From Typha latifolia (Eukaryota > Streptophyta > Magnoliopsida > Poales > Typhaceae), in NCBI GenBank assembly GCA_019914945.1, contig CM034100.1, forward strand, positions 10,613,096 through 10,677,095: a stretch of 64,000 nt of DNA. Direction: 5' to 3'. The translations under genes were made by a program, and so were the position numbers. Below the pieces are notes generated by a model. That model did no database searches and was not told where the DNA came from. It saw only the letters and a list, made by a program, of their open reading frames with translations. Shown here in pieces: positions 20,712 through 32,120 of the stretch (position 1 is the stretch's first letter; every line of letters starts with the position of its first letter).

Positions 20712-21430
20712 AAGGTCTAGTTGCAGGTGAACCCATCCGACGGGTGAACCACTATGGGGACCGCCTTGGAGATCAAGATCCGTGGGCGGGTCAATACGAT
20801 CCGGAACCACAACAAGTTAATCAAAACCGAAGGAGGGATCATCAACCCTTCATGGTGCATCCTCCCCCGGTTAGACAAGGACATGATCCGGTACGAGACA
20901 ATGGCATCCGTGGACAAGTTGTGCGTCTCGAATTCCCCAAGTTCAAAGGTGGCGACCCGATCGATTGGTTGTATAGGGTGGAGCAATTCTTTGCATACCA
21001 AGGAACGGCGGACGAGTACAAGGTGACGCTTGCGAGCTTCCACCTTGAGGATGCGGCGCTTCATTGGTTTCGAGCAGCCAATGCCACTGAGGCTATCGAA
21101 ACTTGGGCTGAATTTTGCGCCGATATCACACGGCGATTTGGAGCATCGGGATATGAAGACTTTGATGCTCTCCTCTCAAAGACGGTGCAAAAGACCACGG
21201 TTGGGTCATACCAAGAAGAATTTGAGAGGATTAGTAGCCGATGTCATCCACCATAGACGGATCAGCAACTTCGCAGCACCTTCATCTCCGGGCTGCGGGG
21301 AGACATACAAGCCGATGTGAGGGCTTTAAGGCCTAGAACCTTAAAGGAGGCCTTCGAAGATGCGGTGCTTATGGAAGACAAACATAGGGCCATGAAGATA
21401 CACTTGAAACAGAGTTGGATGAGCCAAGGA
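20712..21430 (+). pseudogene. Orphan family A gag fragment
   Basis: It matches about 4943-5657 of element A closely, with the same reading frame from GEPIRR-like sequence to MSQG. TAG at 21254-21256 replaces the Trp of HPPWTDQQ. At 21411 it keeps CAG where element A has a stop. It has no LTR or primer site of its own. It joins integrase C1 on the left and a Copia LTR on the right, both abruptly, so it is a recombination or capture product. Confidence 0.85.
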
Positions 21431-22155
21431 GTTCATAAACTCATTCGAACGCGGGTACTGCGTTCACACAGACCGAGAGCTGCGTTCACAAATGCGTTCA
21501 AACGCAACCTGAAGAATTCAAGTTGTCACGTTCGAACGCACTCGGGCCCATTCGAACACACCTGAGATCAAGTCATGTCGTTCGAACACACTTGGGCCGC
21601 GTTCGAACGCACCAACGAAGTTTGAAAATCTTGGACTTCCGTGTGTACGGATAAGACTTGGATTTAGCTCTATCTTGGAGATCATATATAAGGATTGTGA
21701 TGCCCTATCTCTAGGGTGGTTGAAGAAGCAATTTTGAAGGAGACTTCTTGAGGCTACATCGGTTCTTCAACTAACAAGGTTCCACTCATCAACAAAAGTT
21801 AATCTTTCATCTTAAGGGCTATCTAGACGAAAAATTAATCTCGAGGGTTACTGAGGTTGGACTTCAATCACGAGAAGCAGTGAATCGTGGGTTCTAGCGA
21901 GCAAGACTGAGAGGAACAAAGTCGTTTGGATCGACGGGTTGTTTTGTGAGTCAGTCTTGTAACTGCTACTATTCTAGTGATTGGGTTTGATCCGAGTTTA
22001 GATCGGTGATTTTTTTCCATTTGGGTTTTTCCACGTTAAAATCTTGGCGTTCATCTCTGATTTCGTTCTTAATATTTCTACGGATTTTTACTTAAGCGAA
22101 CGAGTGATATCATTGCCTAGTATTTAGATACATACTTGTGTCTAGGGATTTTTCA
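21431..22155 (+). repeat. 5' LTR of D1, truncated at its left
   Basis: It is collinear with the minus-strand LTR 32121-33147 but begins inside the palindrome module. A TATATAAG box lies at about 21685-21692. It ends GGGATTTTTCA, followed by ATTGGTATCAGAG (22156-22168), the initiator-Met tRNA primer site. Confidence 0.85.
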
Positions 22156-22160
22156 ATTGG

Positions 22161-24008
22161 TATCAGAGCAAGTTCTCTCACCCTTTGAGAGAGATCAGAT
22201 AGGCATAGATTTTCATAGAGATGGACCATCATCTATTAGACCTCCTATCCTAGATAGATCAAATTATGGATATTGGAAAGCTAGGATGAGAGCTTACTTG
22301 AAGTCTATAGATGAACGAGTATGGTTTGCCGTTGTGAACGGTTAGAGTCCACCAATGTACATGGTGGATGATAAACTTGCCAATAAACCGATAGAGTCAT
22401 GGGATAGGCCAAATTATGAAAAAGTTGGATGGAATAGTAAGGCAATAAATGCAATTTTTTGTTGTGTTTTCTCGGAAGATTTTAGAAGAATTTCTACTTG
22501 TGAGCTAGCAAAAGAAGCTCGAACGATCTTAGAAACAACTCACGAAGGAACTATGGCTGTAAAACTTTCTAAACTTCAGAGGTTGACTACTAGTTTTGAA
22601 ATTCTACGTATGGAGGAGAATGAGACATTTGATGAGTTCTATGCAAAGCTGAGTGATATAGTCAAACTCCAATTTCAACCTAGGTGAGAAAATTCCTGAA
22701 AACAAAATTGTCCGTAAGATCCTTTGGTCTCTTCCAGAGAGGTTCCAAGCGAAAGTTACAGCTATTGAGGAAAATAAGGACATTGATTCTATGAAAGTTA
22801 AACAATTGGTAGGAAATCTACAAACATTTGAGTCCAGTCTTTCAAAACCGAGGAAGTCCAAAGGGATTGCCCTATCCACAGTTGAATAAAATATAGAGGA
22901 GTCTGATGATGAAGATGATTTAGATATTGAGATGTTGGCTATGTTCGTCAAAAAGTATAATAAATTCTTTCGGAAGCCAAACAAGTTGAATGCTAAAATC
23001 TTTGAGAAAAGAAAAGTCTTTGTGAAAAAGAAGAATACTGTGAGTTCGAATACAGGTGTGAGCAACAATAGTGTCAAACAGAAAAATAAGAATTCTGAGA
23101 ATAAAGTTCGATGTTTTGAATGTTCTGGTTTTGGACACATAGCACAAGAATGCCCTAATCGCCTTAAGAAGAAGGGTAAAGCTATGAAAGTTACATGGGA
23201 TGACTTAGATGAATCTGATGATGATTCTAGAAAAGACGAAGAAAACTATGTAGCTTTTGCCTCTTCTCTACTTAATATTGATTCTGTTGTTGATACTGAT
23301 AGTACAGATGATCAGGATATGTTACCAGCTGAGGAAGATGAATATGAAATTCAAAAGGCATATAATGACCTATACCTAGAGTCCTTTAAACTCAAGAAAA
23401 GCAATCTTAGACTACTTCAACGACTCAAGGTAATTGAACCAGAAAGAATTCAATTTGAGAAGAAGTACAAATTGGAACTTGAACGTGTCAAAGACCTTGA
23501 ACAACTTGACAATGCAAAAAATAAAATGAAGGCTGATGAAATTGAACTAGAGCGATTGCATAAGGAAGTGACATTTATTAAAGGGAAGAACAAACTTAAC
23601 GAGATTCTAAAGGCTTAGATCTCTGGAAAAGACAGGTATGGTATTGGATACACTAGTAATTCAAATAATAATAAAACTGTATTCGTTTCTGCAGGTATAC
23701 AAAAGGAAGAATTTCTGAAGTCATCAACCGCATTTACAAAGCAATCCTAGATGAATGCTTCTAAACGAAAGGTGAATCTACAAACTGGTGAATCGTCAAT
23801 GGCACCAAAGGTAAACTTTAGTCACACTCCTCGGCAAAAGGTGAGTAGAAAAGGGTTTGTTCCGACATGCTATCATTGTGGCATTCTAGAGCATATTCGA
23901 CATCATTGCACCTATATGGTTTATGTATAAAAACAAATTACAGGAAAAATTCATGTTCTATTATGGAGAATAAGTCGAAAAGTGCAAATTTGAATACTAA
24001 GTCGGTTT
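22161..24008 (+). pseudogene. Copia gag of D1
   Basis: The order is typical of Copia gag with DUF4219/UBN2 parts: LDRSNYGYWKARMRAYL near 22250, WDRPNYEK, TTHEGTMAVKLSKLQRLTTS near 22535, then a frameshift near 22680 and a stop after LSTVE. It continues through EMLAMFVKKYNKFFRKPNK to a knuckle CFECSGFGHIAQEC (about 23110-23152), an acidic stretch, a long coiled-coil (LYLESFKLKKSNLRLLQRLK, 23360-23610), a stop, and a second knuckle CYHCGILEHIRHHC near 23871-23912. Two stops and a shift make it a pseudogene. Confidence 0.85.
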
Positions 24009-24854
24009 GACTACTGTATTGTATCATTGTTTAAATAGGAAAGTTTATTTAAGAAAAATGTTTAATGTTATCTATGCTCACCTTACATATGCATATTATT
24101 ATGATCAATCAAGATTAATTTAATTTTGAGTGATGCATTAGAATTGATTATAATATGCTTTTGATGATTTGATTGGTCTGTGTATGACTTATTTCATTTG
24201 ATTGTCATATTCTATGTCTTGAATCTATTTTGAATTTCTAGAAGTGCATCTCCAAAAAGATTTTTCGATTTTTTTCTTAGATTTTTTATTTAAAAAAAAG
24301 GGCGTTCGAACGCAAATTTTTGAGTTCGAACGCGATGACTGGTGCGTTCGAACGCGCAGACTGGTGCGTTCGAACGCACTCGAGGATTCTTTATATATTG
24401 GGCCCGAACCCAAGGGTTTTAATCTTCCATCTTCTAAACCCTAGAAACCCTTCATTTTCTCCCTCACAAATCTTCAAGATCTTGGTCTTTTTCATCAAAT
24501 TTCTCACTACAAATCCTTTTAGAGGGTAGTTCTCCTCCGGATCTAGCGTCTTTCGGCCGAATTTCTTAGTTTTTCTTCACTTTTATGAGGTATGATCATC
24601 AATCAATTTTCCTATTTTTTTTATTCAATTATGTCTCTTAATCTTAATTGATTTCGTGCATTTTCGAGTTTTGATCACTATAAAGTTACTATCTTGATGT
24701 TTCTTGTGTGATTGAATGTGATATCCTAGTGTTTTCAAGGGGATGATGGATTTCATTTAGGCCCTTCGTGATTTCTTGCAATTTTTGGATTTCTTGCTAT
24801 CTTTTTGTTTGCTTTGGGCATGTATTGAATCTTGCATCTTGTTTCTTTCTCAAG
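24009..24854 (+). repeat. Second palindrome module and leader inside D1
   Basis: 24300-24385 has four GCGTTCGAACGC-type palindromes, then TTTATATATTGGG (TATA-like), then CTAAACCCTAGAAACCC and a CT-rich leader up to an ATG near 24857. This is the arrangement of an LTR U3-R region placed inside the element. It may be an internal promoter for the next ORF or the 5' end of another, fused element. Confidence 0.55.
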
Positions 24855-24856
24855 AA

Positions 24857-25860
24857 TGCCTAGAAAAGCTGCAATTTCCAAGAAACCTTGGTCGCCTTTC
24901 TCACCTACTTCAGCTCCCAAGTTTTCTACATATATGGCTGCAGGGTGATACAAACACAATTTTGGCACTCAACTTGTTATTTGTGAACGGCCCGTGGTCA
25001 TTTCTGATTTTTCTGCCTTGGGGATCGAATAGATCTTTACTGAGCGAGGATGGTTATCCGTGTGTCGGATGAGCGGGACTGCATACGTTCTACTGTCCGT
25101 GGGGTTTCGATCTACTTGCACTCCGATGTTATTCATGCAGAACTCCAACTTCCTAATGGTGAGTTCCAGTATCCATCATCTGCTCTACTTCCTGATGTCA
25201 ATGAATATGCTGGTACTGTGTTAATCAAAGAGGAACGTTGGAAGGGCAACATGATGCCTCATGCGAAACTGACATTAGTGGCTCGCATGCTTCACCTACT
25301 TTGTCTGTACAACGTCACCTCCAAGACTCACCATTCCAGTATTAGTCCTGATCATGCTTTCCTCCTTCATGCGATGTTGTCGGGAGTTTCTATTGATTTG
25401 GCTGCGGTGATCTACGATTCCATTCTAACAGCTGCACAGAAAGAAGTGCCCCGTGAAGGGTTGCCGTTTGGCATATTTATTACCAATTTGTGCACTTAGA
25501 GTGGGGTGCGCATGGATGCCTCGGAACCTTCTCTTACTTCGCAAAAACCATTGGATCGGATTACTTTTAAGAGGAGTCAAGCTCATGATTAGTCGTCTCC
25601 TCTCAAGCCGTCCTCTTCCGTCGCTGGATGTTCCTCACACCTCGACAGTTCTGATGACAGTTCGGACGATGACTCATCTCACACTGAGGGGGAGTTACCA
25701 TAGTTCTCTGACCATTTCGACCAGCTTAGCACTCAGGTGCAGGAGCTCCATTCGGTCGTAAATGATTTACGAGCTGAGCAAGCTCGTTAGGGGATCGTAC
25801 TCGACTACGTGTTGTCGATTCTTCATCGTCAGTTCCCTCCGAGTTCCTAGTCTTTGGCAT
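24857..25860 (+). pseudogene. Putative plant transposon protein ORF
   Basis: Frame 1 starts MPRKAAISKKPWSPFSPTSA, then a stop, CERPVVISDFSALGI, a stop, and FTERGWLSV. After a frameshift near 25080, IRSTVRGVSIYL, LPDVNEYAG and HAKLTLVARMLHLLCLYNVT follow to about 25497, then an acidic Ser/Asp-rich tail. The pattern of a conserved xRPV, a GW word and a VRGV segment is that of the domain named putative plant transposon protein, often found in plant LTR elements. Its function is unknown. At least three stops and one shift. Confidence 0.6.
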
Positions 25861-25928
25861 TTGTGTCAAAAAAGGGGAGAGTGAGTGTGAGTTTAGACGT
25901 GTGTTTGGAGTTTAGGAGTTTACTGGTG

Positions 25929-26219
25929 TAGGGGGAGTAATGGCATAGGGGGAGTTTACTAGTTTATGTTTATTGCTTAAATACCTTTGTGTGAATACCT
26001 GTGAACTTTGTTTGCTTGAGTACTAGTGAACTGCTTGCTTGATAAATTGTGTTTGGATTGTTATTCATTTCAAGTTATTTTCACTTGATCTTGGTTTGGT
26101 ATATTTTTATTTGCAGGGATTAATATGCTAAAAGTACTAGACTTGTTGAATGCTCATTTTGAATTCTTTGTAATATCTTGTAAACTAGATATTTTGTCAC
26201 AAATTTCCAAAGGGGGAGA
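25929..26219 (+). promoter_or_regulatory. Multiple polypurine tracts of D1
   Basis: TAGGGGGAG occurs at 25929-25937 and again at about 25946-25954, and AAAGGGGGAGA lies directly before the LTR at 26209-26219. The last is the functional plus-strand primer position; the others are extra copies. The stretch between is AT-rich and non-coding. Confidence 0.65.
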
Positions 26220-26220
26220 T

Positions 26221-26664
26221 TGTTAGGTTTTTAATTATTAACAATTGTGTACAAAATATTCTAAGTGTATTTTTAATGTATATGAGATTTATACATGTCT
26301 AGAATATCTCTGGTTTGAAGAATTGCAAAACTATTGGAAAAAAGCTATCGAGTTCACACCGCGTTCACAAACGCGTTCGAACGCGGTGCGTTCACAAACG
26401 CGTTCGAACGAGGGTAGTGCATTCGAACGCGGGTACTGCGTTCGCAAACACGTTTGAACGCGGGTACTGCATTCACATAGACCAAGAGCTGCGTTCACAA
26501 ACGCATTTGAATGCGGGTACTGCGTTCACACAGACCGAGAGCTGCGTTCACAAACTCGTTCGAACGCAACCTAAAGAATTCAAGTTGTCGCGTTCGAACG
26601 CACTCAGGCCTGTTCAAATGCACCTGAGATCAAGTCATATCGTTCAAACGCAGCTTTCGTTCTT
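26221..26664 (+). repeat. 3' LTR of D1, broken at its right
   Basis: It starts TGTTAGGTTTTTAATTATTA. It holds the densest palindrome array of the window (26350-26660), alternating GCGTTCGAACGC with GCGTTCACAAAC and CACAGACCGAGAGCTGCG words. It breaks at about 26664 into sequence that is the reverse complement of the end of D1's own gag region (about 23905-24050). Confidence 0.8.
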
Positions 26665-27528
26665 AAATAAACTTTCCTATTTAAACAATGATACGACACA
26701 GTAGTCAAACCGACTTAGTATTTAAATTTGCACTTTTCAACTTATTCTCCATAACCGAACAAGAATTTTTTCCTGTATTATTACTTTTTTTTTATACATA
26801 AACCATATAGGTGCAATGATGGCTTTCACACATGAGTAGGTAGTCATTTTCTTGTAATACATATCAAACAATGTGCAATAAGATATTCACAAACATCAAA
26901 AAAATTTATTTAATTTGCAAGCAATCTACTGAGTCAAACTGGACTCTAAACAATATGGCTTTCACATAAACTCATTGTAGCCCTTTTCATTGATCTTTTA
27001 TGAACACATTTGTGATGTCTAAGCATGAGATCAAACTGTGCAAATCAACGTCAATAGTGAGCTATTTAAAAAAAAAATTCATGATGTCATGCTCACTCAA
27101 GAATATACACACGTTATGAGTGCATTAAATTTAGTTTAATTATCATAGAAGTCGAGAGAGTGAACAAATCAGAAATGATACAATATACTGCAAGATGACA
27201 AAATTGACTATCATAACTCGTAATCAAAAGAAAAATCATATTTATATGTCAAGAGTATATTATGGAATCTAGGAGTGCATCAATTTTTTTTTTATGACAA
27301 AAACTCTTGACAAATCTGAAACTAAGACCAAAGAAAAGTTCAAAGTAAAGAAAACCTAAAAAGAAACAAAAAGAAATAATAAAAAAGAAACACGCAAACC
27401 AAACCAAAAAAAAAGTCAATCCAAAGCACAAATCCCTAAAGAAGTACAAAGATACTCAAATCTCTATAAATCCAAAGGTTTTGTAAAAAGATCACCCAAT
27501 TGTTTCTCCGTCTCAACATGTTCTAGTG
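26665..27528 (-). other. 3' non-coding region of D2
   Basis: 26665-26822 is the reverse complement of the D1 gag end (about 23905-24050). 26823-27528 is AT-rich with A runs; the open frames in it are Phe/Lys-rich low complexity. No PPT or LTR found at the left end, so this side was lost in the rearrangement. Confidence 0.5.
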
Positions 27529-27905
27529 CTATTGTTTTTCTTCAACTAACTCGCGTATAAAATGATGTCGGATATCAATATGTTTTGTACGCGAGTGTTG
27601 AATAGGATTTTTTGATATATTAATAGCACTCATGTTGTCACAATAAATAACCATAGTATCTTGTTCAATGCCGTAATCTTTGACCATCTGTTTCATCCAT
27701 AGTAACTGAGAACAACAACTTCTCGCTGCAATGTACTCGACGTTCGCAGTAGATAAAGATATCAAATTACTATGCCAAGCAACCAGATTGTTTCCAATAT
27801 AAAAATATACACCTGAGGTACTTTTTCTATCATCACATGAACCCTGCCCAATCGAATCCGTGTATCCAGATATGATAGCTCCCGATTCATACGTAAACTA
27901 GATAC
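27529..27905 (-). pseudogene. RNase H of D2
   Basis: Minus-strand reading gives GYTDSIGQGSCDDRKSTSG, then STANVEYIAA, WMKQMVKDYGI, IYCDNMSAINISKNPI and HIDIRHHFIRE. This is the Copia RNase H signature in order; Glu in VEYIAA and Asp in YCDN are kept. One stop separates the first and second parts. The protein would remove RNA from RNA-DNA hybrids. Confidence 0.85.
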
Positions 27906-28660
27906 ATAAGTCAATTGTGCCACCGACATATTTTATAATACGTTTCACAGCAAACAAATGTGTCTCCTTAGGTTCAGACTGAAACCTAGCACACACACCG
28001 ACACTAAATGCAATGTCAGGTCTACTAGCAGTTAAATACAAAAGACTACGAATCATGCTCCTATACAGTGTTTGATCAATCTCAAAATGACTATGCATAA
28101 GATCTATAAACTCCTTAGCTAATGATTGACTCATTGCCCCGAAGACAATGTCATCCACATATATTTGTGCCACAACTAAACTCTTGTTAGACCGTCTAAT
28201 GAACAATGTCTTATCCACTCCCCTCTAGTGAACCCTGCATCCATTAAAAACGTGGTCAACTTCTCATACCAAGCTCTTGGAGCTTGTTTTAGCCCGTAGA
28301 GGGCCTTTTTCAGTTTAAACACATGAGAAGGAAAATTTTGATCTTCGAACCCTTTCGGTTGTTCCACATAAACATCTTCATTCAAAGTACCATTCAAGAA
28401 GGCACTTTTAACATCCATTTGAAACAATTTAAATTTTAAATGACAAGCAATAGAAAGCAGTATACGAATAGATTCTAATCTATCAACAGGAGCAAATGTC
28501 TCATCAAAATCTATACCCTCAACCTGAGTATATCCCTGTGCTACGAGTCTAGCTTTATTTCGAGCTATATTGCCATGTTCATCACTTTTATTCTTGTAAA
28601 TTCATTTTGTTCCAATGACGTTCACATTCTTAGGTATAGGAACTAAATACCAAACATCAT
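27898..28660 (-). pseudogene. Reverse transcriptase of D2
   Basis: The order on the minus strand is [36 protein letters not shown], a frameshift near 28218, then QIYVDDIVFG with the catalytic YVDD pair. After that, SHFEIDQTLYRSMI shows a deletion: the stretch between the end of the RT palm and YRSMI is missing by comparison with usual Copia RTs. RT upstream of FQMDV is broken by stops. Confidence 0.85.
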
Positions 28661-28675
28661 TCCTAGAAAATTGCT

Positions 28676-29966
28676 CTAATCCTCATGCATAGCATTAACC
28701 CAAGAATCGTCTAACAATGCTTCCTTCACATTTTTAGGTTCAAAAGAAGATGTATAACAAATAAATGATACCTCACTTTGGATTTGTTGTCTTGTCTTAA
28801 TTGATTCATTCACGTCTCCGATCACTTGTGACAGTGGATGATTTGATTTCACTCTGGCAGATGGTTCCGATACGTTGTAGTCATCTTTATTCATTTCAAC
28901 TTTGTCCTCGTCCTGATTCTCAATTTCCAGATCAAGCTCCTTTCCTATTTCTTCGTCATATGTATCTGCAAAAACAGAAATAGGAGTAGCTTCAGTTAAA
29001 TTAGTCGTGGATTCATCTATCATAACATTAGCAGATTCCATAACAGTAGAAGTGTCAAGATTAAATACTCTGTAGGCTCTACTATTATTTGAATACCTCA
29101 AGAAGATGCCTTCGCTACTTCTAGTGTCAAATTTAGTCAAATATTCTCGATCACGCAAACATTTACTACCAAAAACTCGAAAATATAACACTAGGTTTCT
29201 TACCTTTCTAGATTTCATAAGTAGTCATTTTTGTACCTGGTCTTAGATAAACACAATTTATCACATGTAACGCTGTATTGACCGCCTCCGCCCAAAACCT
29301 TTGAGTAACATGTTTAGCGTGAAGCATAACCCTAGCCATTTCCTGCACAACTCAGTTCTTTCTTTCAACAATCCCATTCTGTTGTGGAGTTATAGGAGCT
29401 GAAAACTCATGTTGAATACTAAGAGAATCACAAAATATAGAAAAATTTTCATTTTCAAATCCTCTACCATGATCAAAACGAATCCTAACTAGGGTTGTAG
29501 ATTTTTCATTCTACAATTTTAAGCATAGTGATTTAAAAACTTCAAAGGTTTCAGATTTCTCACGTAGAAAGGCAACCCAGGTATATCTGGAGTAATCATC
29601 GATCATTAAGAATATATACCGTTTACCTCCAAGACTTTCCGTTTTTGTTGGACCCATCAAGTCTATGTGAACTAATTGAAGCACACGGTCGGTGGTAGCT
29701 GCATTTACCTTCTTGTGTGAGATCCGAATTTGTTTTCCAATTTGACACGAACCACACACTCTTTTTGACATTTCTTTCATCTTGGGTATTCCTCTTACCA
29801 CTTCTTGTTTGGACAGAGTAAATAATTCCTTATGATTCACATGTCCAAGACGTTGATGCCAAAGATCTGCAATGTCAAAAGAGGCACTGTTACATTTCAG
29901 TTTGTGACGTTCCAACAACATAGCAATTATCAGATGTTCTAGATCCATAACATATAACATTACCAC
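28676..29966 (-). pseudogene. Integrase of D2
   Basis: WHQRLGHVNHKELFTL and CGSCQIGKQ give the HHCC zinc finger (about 29710-29870). LVHIDLMGP and FLMIDDYSRYTWVAFLREKS start the core with the first Asp. The second Asp and the Glu lie past a stop near 29511 (RFDHG and QNGIVERKN regions). After more stops, a linker follows to 28676: YLTKFDTRSSEGIFLRYS, an acidic stretch, then WVNAMHED at the RT boundary. Confidence 0.85.
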
Positions 29967-30327
29967 TGTGATCTAGAATAGTACAATCATTTTTGGAGAA
30001 TTTTACGTCATAATCTTCATTACAAAATTGACTGATACTCATAAGATTTGCTTTCAAGCCCTTAACATAAAAAACATTTTCAAGAATAGGAACCCCCGGA
30101 GAACTTACCTTTCCTTTACCTATTACCTTGGATGAATTACCATCTCCGAATGTCACAACTCCCCCTTCATGTTTTTCAAGATTAGAAAATAACGACTTGT
30201 CACTCGACATATGTCTTGAACAGCCACTGTCTAAATACCATAAATCAGAATTTAAAGATTTCAAGGATGTATGCACAACATAACATTTCAAATCATTTTT
30301 CTTGACCCATATGGCCTTTGTTTTCAT
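29890..30327 (-). pseudogene. Protease and gag-pre-integrase region of D2
   Basis: WYLDSGCSRHM near 30225-30260 is the Copia protease active site (D-S-G). VTFGDGNSSKVIGKG and LKANLMSISQFC follow, the gag-pre-integrase part. It ends with a shift into the integrase frame around 29890-29966. Confidence 0.85.
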
Positions 30328-32100
30328 CCCATAAATGAAAGCAGTTCTAGGTTTTTATAAAAATTTGCAATGAGGTCGAATATGCCTTAGAATGCCGCAA
30401 TGATAGCATGTCGGAACAAACCCTTTTATACTCACCTTTTGTCGAGGAGTGTGACTAAACTTTACCTTTGGTGCCGTTGACGATTCACTAGTTTGTAGAT
30501 TTACCTTCAGTTTAGAAGCATTCATCTAGGATTGCTTTGTAAATGCGGTTGATGACTTCAGATATTCTTCCTTTTGTATACCTGCAGAAACGAAGACAAT
30601 TTTATTATTATTTGAATTACTAGTGTATCCAACACCATACCTGTCTTTTCCAGAGATCTGAGCCTTTAGAATCTCGTCAAGTTTGTTCTTTCCTTTTAGA
30701 AATGTCACTTCCTTATTCAGTCACTCTAGTTCAATTTCATCAGCCTTCATTTTATTTTTTGCATTGTCAAGTTGTTTAGAAAGGTCTTTGACACGTTCAA
30801 GTTCCAATTTGTACTTCTCCTCAAATTGAATTCTTTCTAGTTCGATTACCTTGAGTCGTTGAAGTAGTCTAAGATTGCTTTTCTTGAGTTTAAACGACTC
30901 CAGGTACAGGTCATTAAATGCCTTTTGAATTTGAGATTCATCTTCCTCAGCTGGTAACATATCCTGATTATCTGTACTATTAGTATCAACAACAGAATCG
31001 ATATTAAGTAGAGAAGAGTCAAAAGCTACAAAGTTTTCTTCGTCTTTTCTACATCATCATCAGATTCATCTAAGTCATCCCAAGTAACTTTCATAGCTTA
31101 CCCTTCTTTTTAAGGCGATTAGGGCATTCTTGTCCTATGTGTCCAAAACCAGAACATTCAAAACATCGAACTTTATTCTCATAATTCTTATTTTTCTGTT
31201 TGACACTATTGTTGCTCACACCTATATTCAAACTCGCAATATTCTTCTTTTTCACAATGGCTTTGCTTTTCTCAAGTTTTTCAGCATTCAACTTGTTTGG
31301 GTTCCGAAAGAATTTATTATACTTTTTGACGAACATGGCCAACATCTCAACATCTAAATCACCTTCATCATCAGACTCCTTTATAATTTCTTCAACTATG
31401 GATAGAGCAATCCCTTTGGACTTCCTCGATTTTGAAAGACTGGACTCAAATATTTGTAGATTTCCTACCAATTGTTCAACTTTCATAGAATCGATGTTCT
31501 TACTTTCCTCAATAGCTGTAACTTTCGCCTAAAACCTCTCTAGAAGAGACCTAAGGATCTTACGGACAATTTTGTTTTCAGAAATTTTCTCTCTTAGGTT
31601 GAAACTAGAGTTGACTATATCACTCAGTTTTGCATAGAACTCATCAAATGTCTCATTCTCCTCCATATGTAGAGTTTCAAAACTAGTAGTCAACCTCTGA
31701 AGTTTAGAAAGTTTTACAGCCATAGTTCCTTCGTGAGTAGTTTCCAAGATCGTCCAAGCTTCTTTTGCTATCTCACAAGTAGAAATTCTTCTAAATTCTT
31801 TCGTGGAAACACAACTAAAAATTACATTTATTGCCTTGCTATTTCATCCAACTTTTTCATAGTCTGACCTATCTCATGACTGTATCGGTTTATCAGCAAG
31901 TTTATCATCCACCATGTACATTGGTGGACTCCAACCGTTCACAACGGCAAACCATACTCGTTCATCTATAGACTTCAAGTAAGCTCTCATCCTAGCTTTC
32001 TAATATCCATAATTTGATCCATCTAGGATAGGAGGTCTAATAGATGATGGTCCATCTCTATGAAAATCCATGCCTATCTGATCTCTCTCAAAGAGTGAGA
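30328..32100 (-). pseudogene. Gag of D2
   Basis: It is the same protein as the D1 gag in reverse: membrane-proximal LDxSNYGY-like words near 32020, TTHEGTMAVKLSKL near 31700, EMLAMFVKKYNKFFRNPNK near 31340, knuckle CFECSGFGHIGQEC near 31150, an acidic segment, and the coiled-coil at 30720-30960 and 30660. It has scattered stops and shifts. D1 and D2 gags are close enough to belong to one family. Confidence 0.85.
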
Positions 32101-32107
32101 GAACCTG

Positions 32108-32120
32108 CTCTGATACCAAT
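32108..32120 (-). promoter_or_regulatory. tRNA primer site of D2
   Basis: CTCTGATACCAAT (minus: ATTGGTATCAGAG) directly abuts the LTR end, matching the 3' end of plant initiator-Met tRNA. Single copy. Confidence 0.85.

Larger units (their letters stand above)
21431..26664 (+). mobile_element. Copia element D1: gag plus a plant-transposon-like ORF, no pol
   Basis: It has a 5'-truncated LTR (21431-22155), primer site, Copia gag with two zinc knuckles, then no protease, integrase or RT. Instead there is a second palindrome module, a decayed ORF of the putative plant transposon protein type, three polypurine boxes and a 3' LTR that breaks off at 26664. The repeated AGGGGGAG boxes before the 3' LTR are reported for Sireviruses (family knowledge). 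It is non-autonomous as it stands. Confidence 0.75.

Noticed and set aside
26350..26660. Regular palindromic repeats resembling a CRISPR array
   Set aside because: Eukaryotic LTR context, no unique spacers of fixed length, no cas genes; repeats vary and lie in LTRs.
27249..27449. Phe-rich ORF
   Set aside because: Low complexity in the non-coding 3' region of D2.
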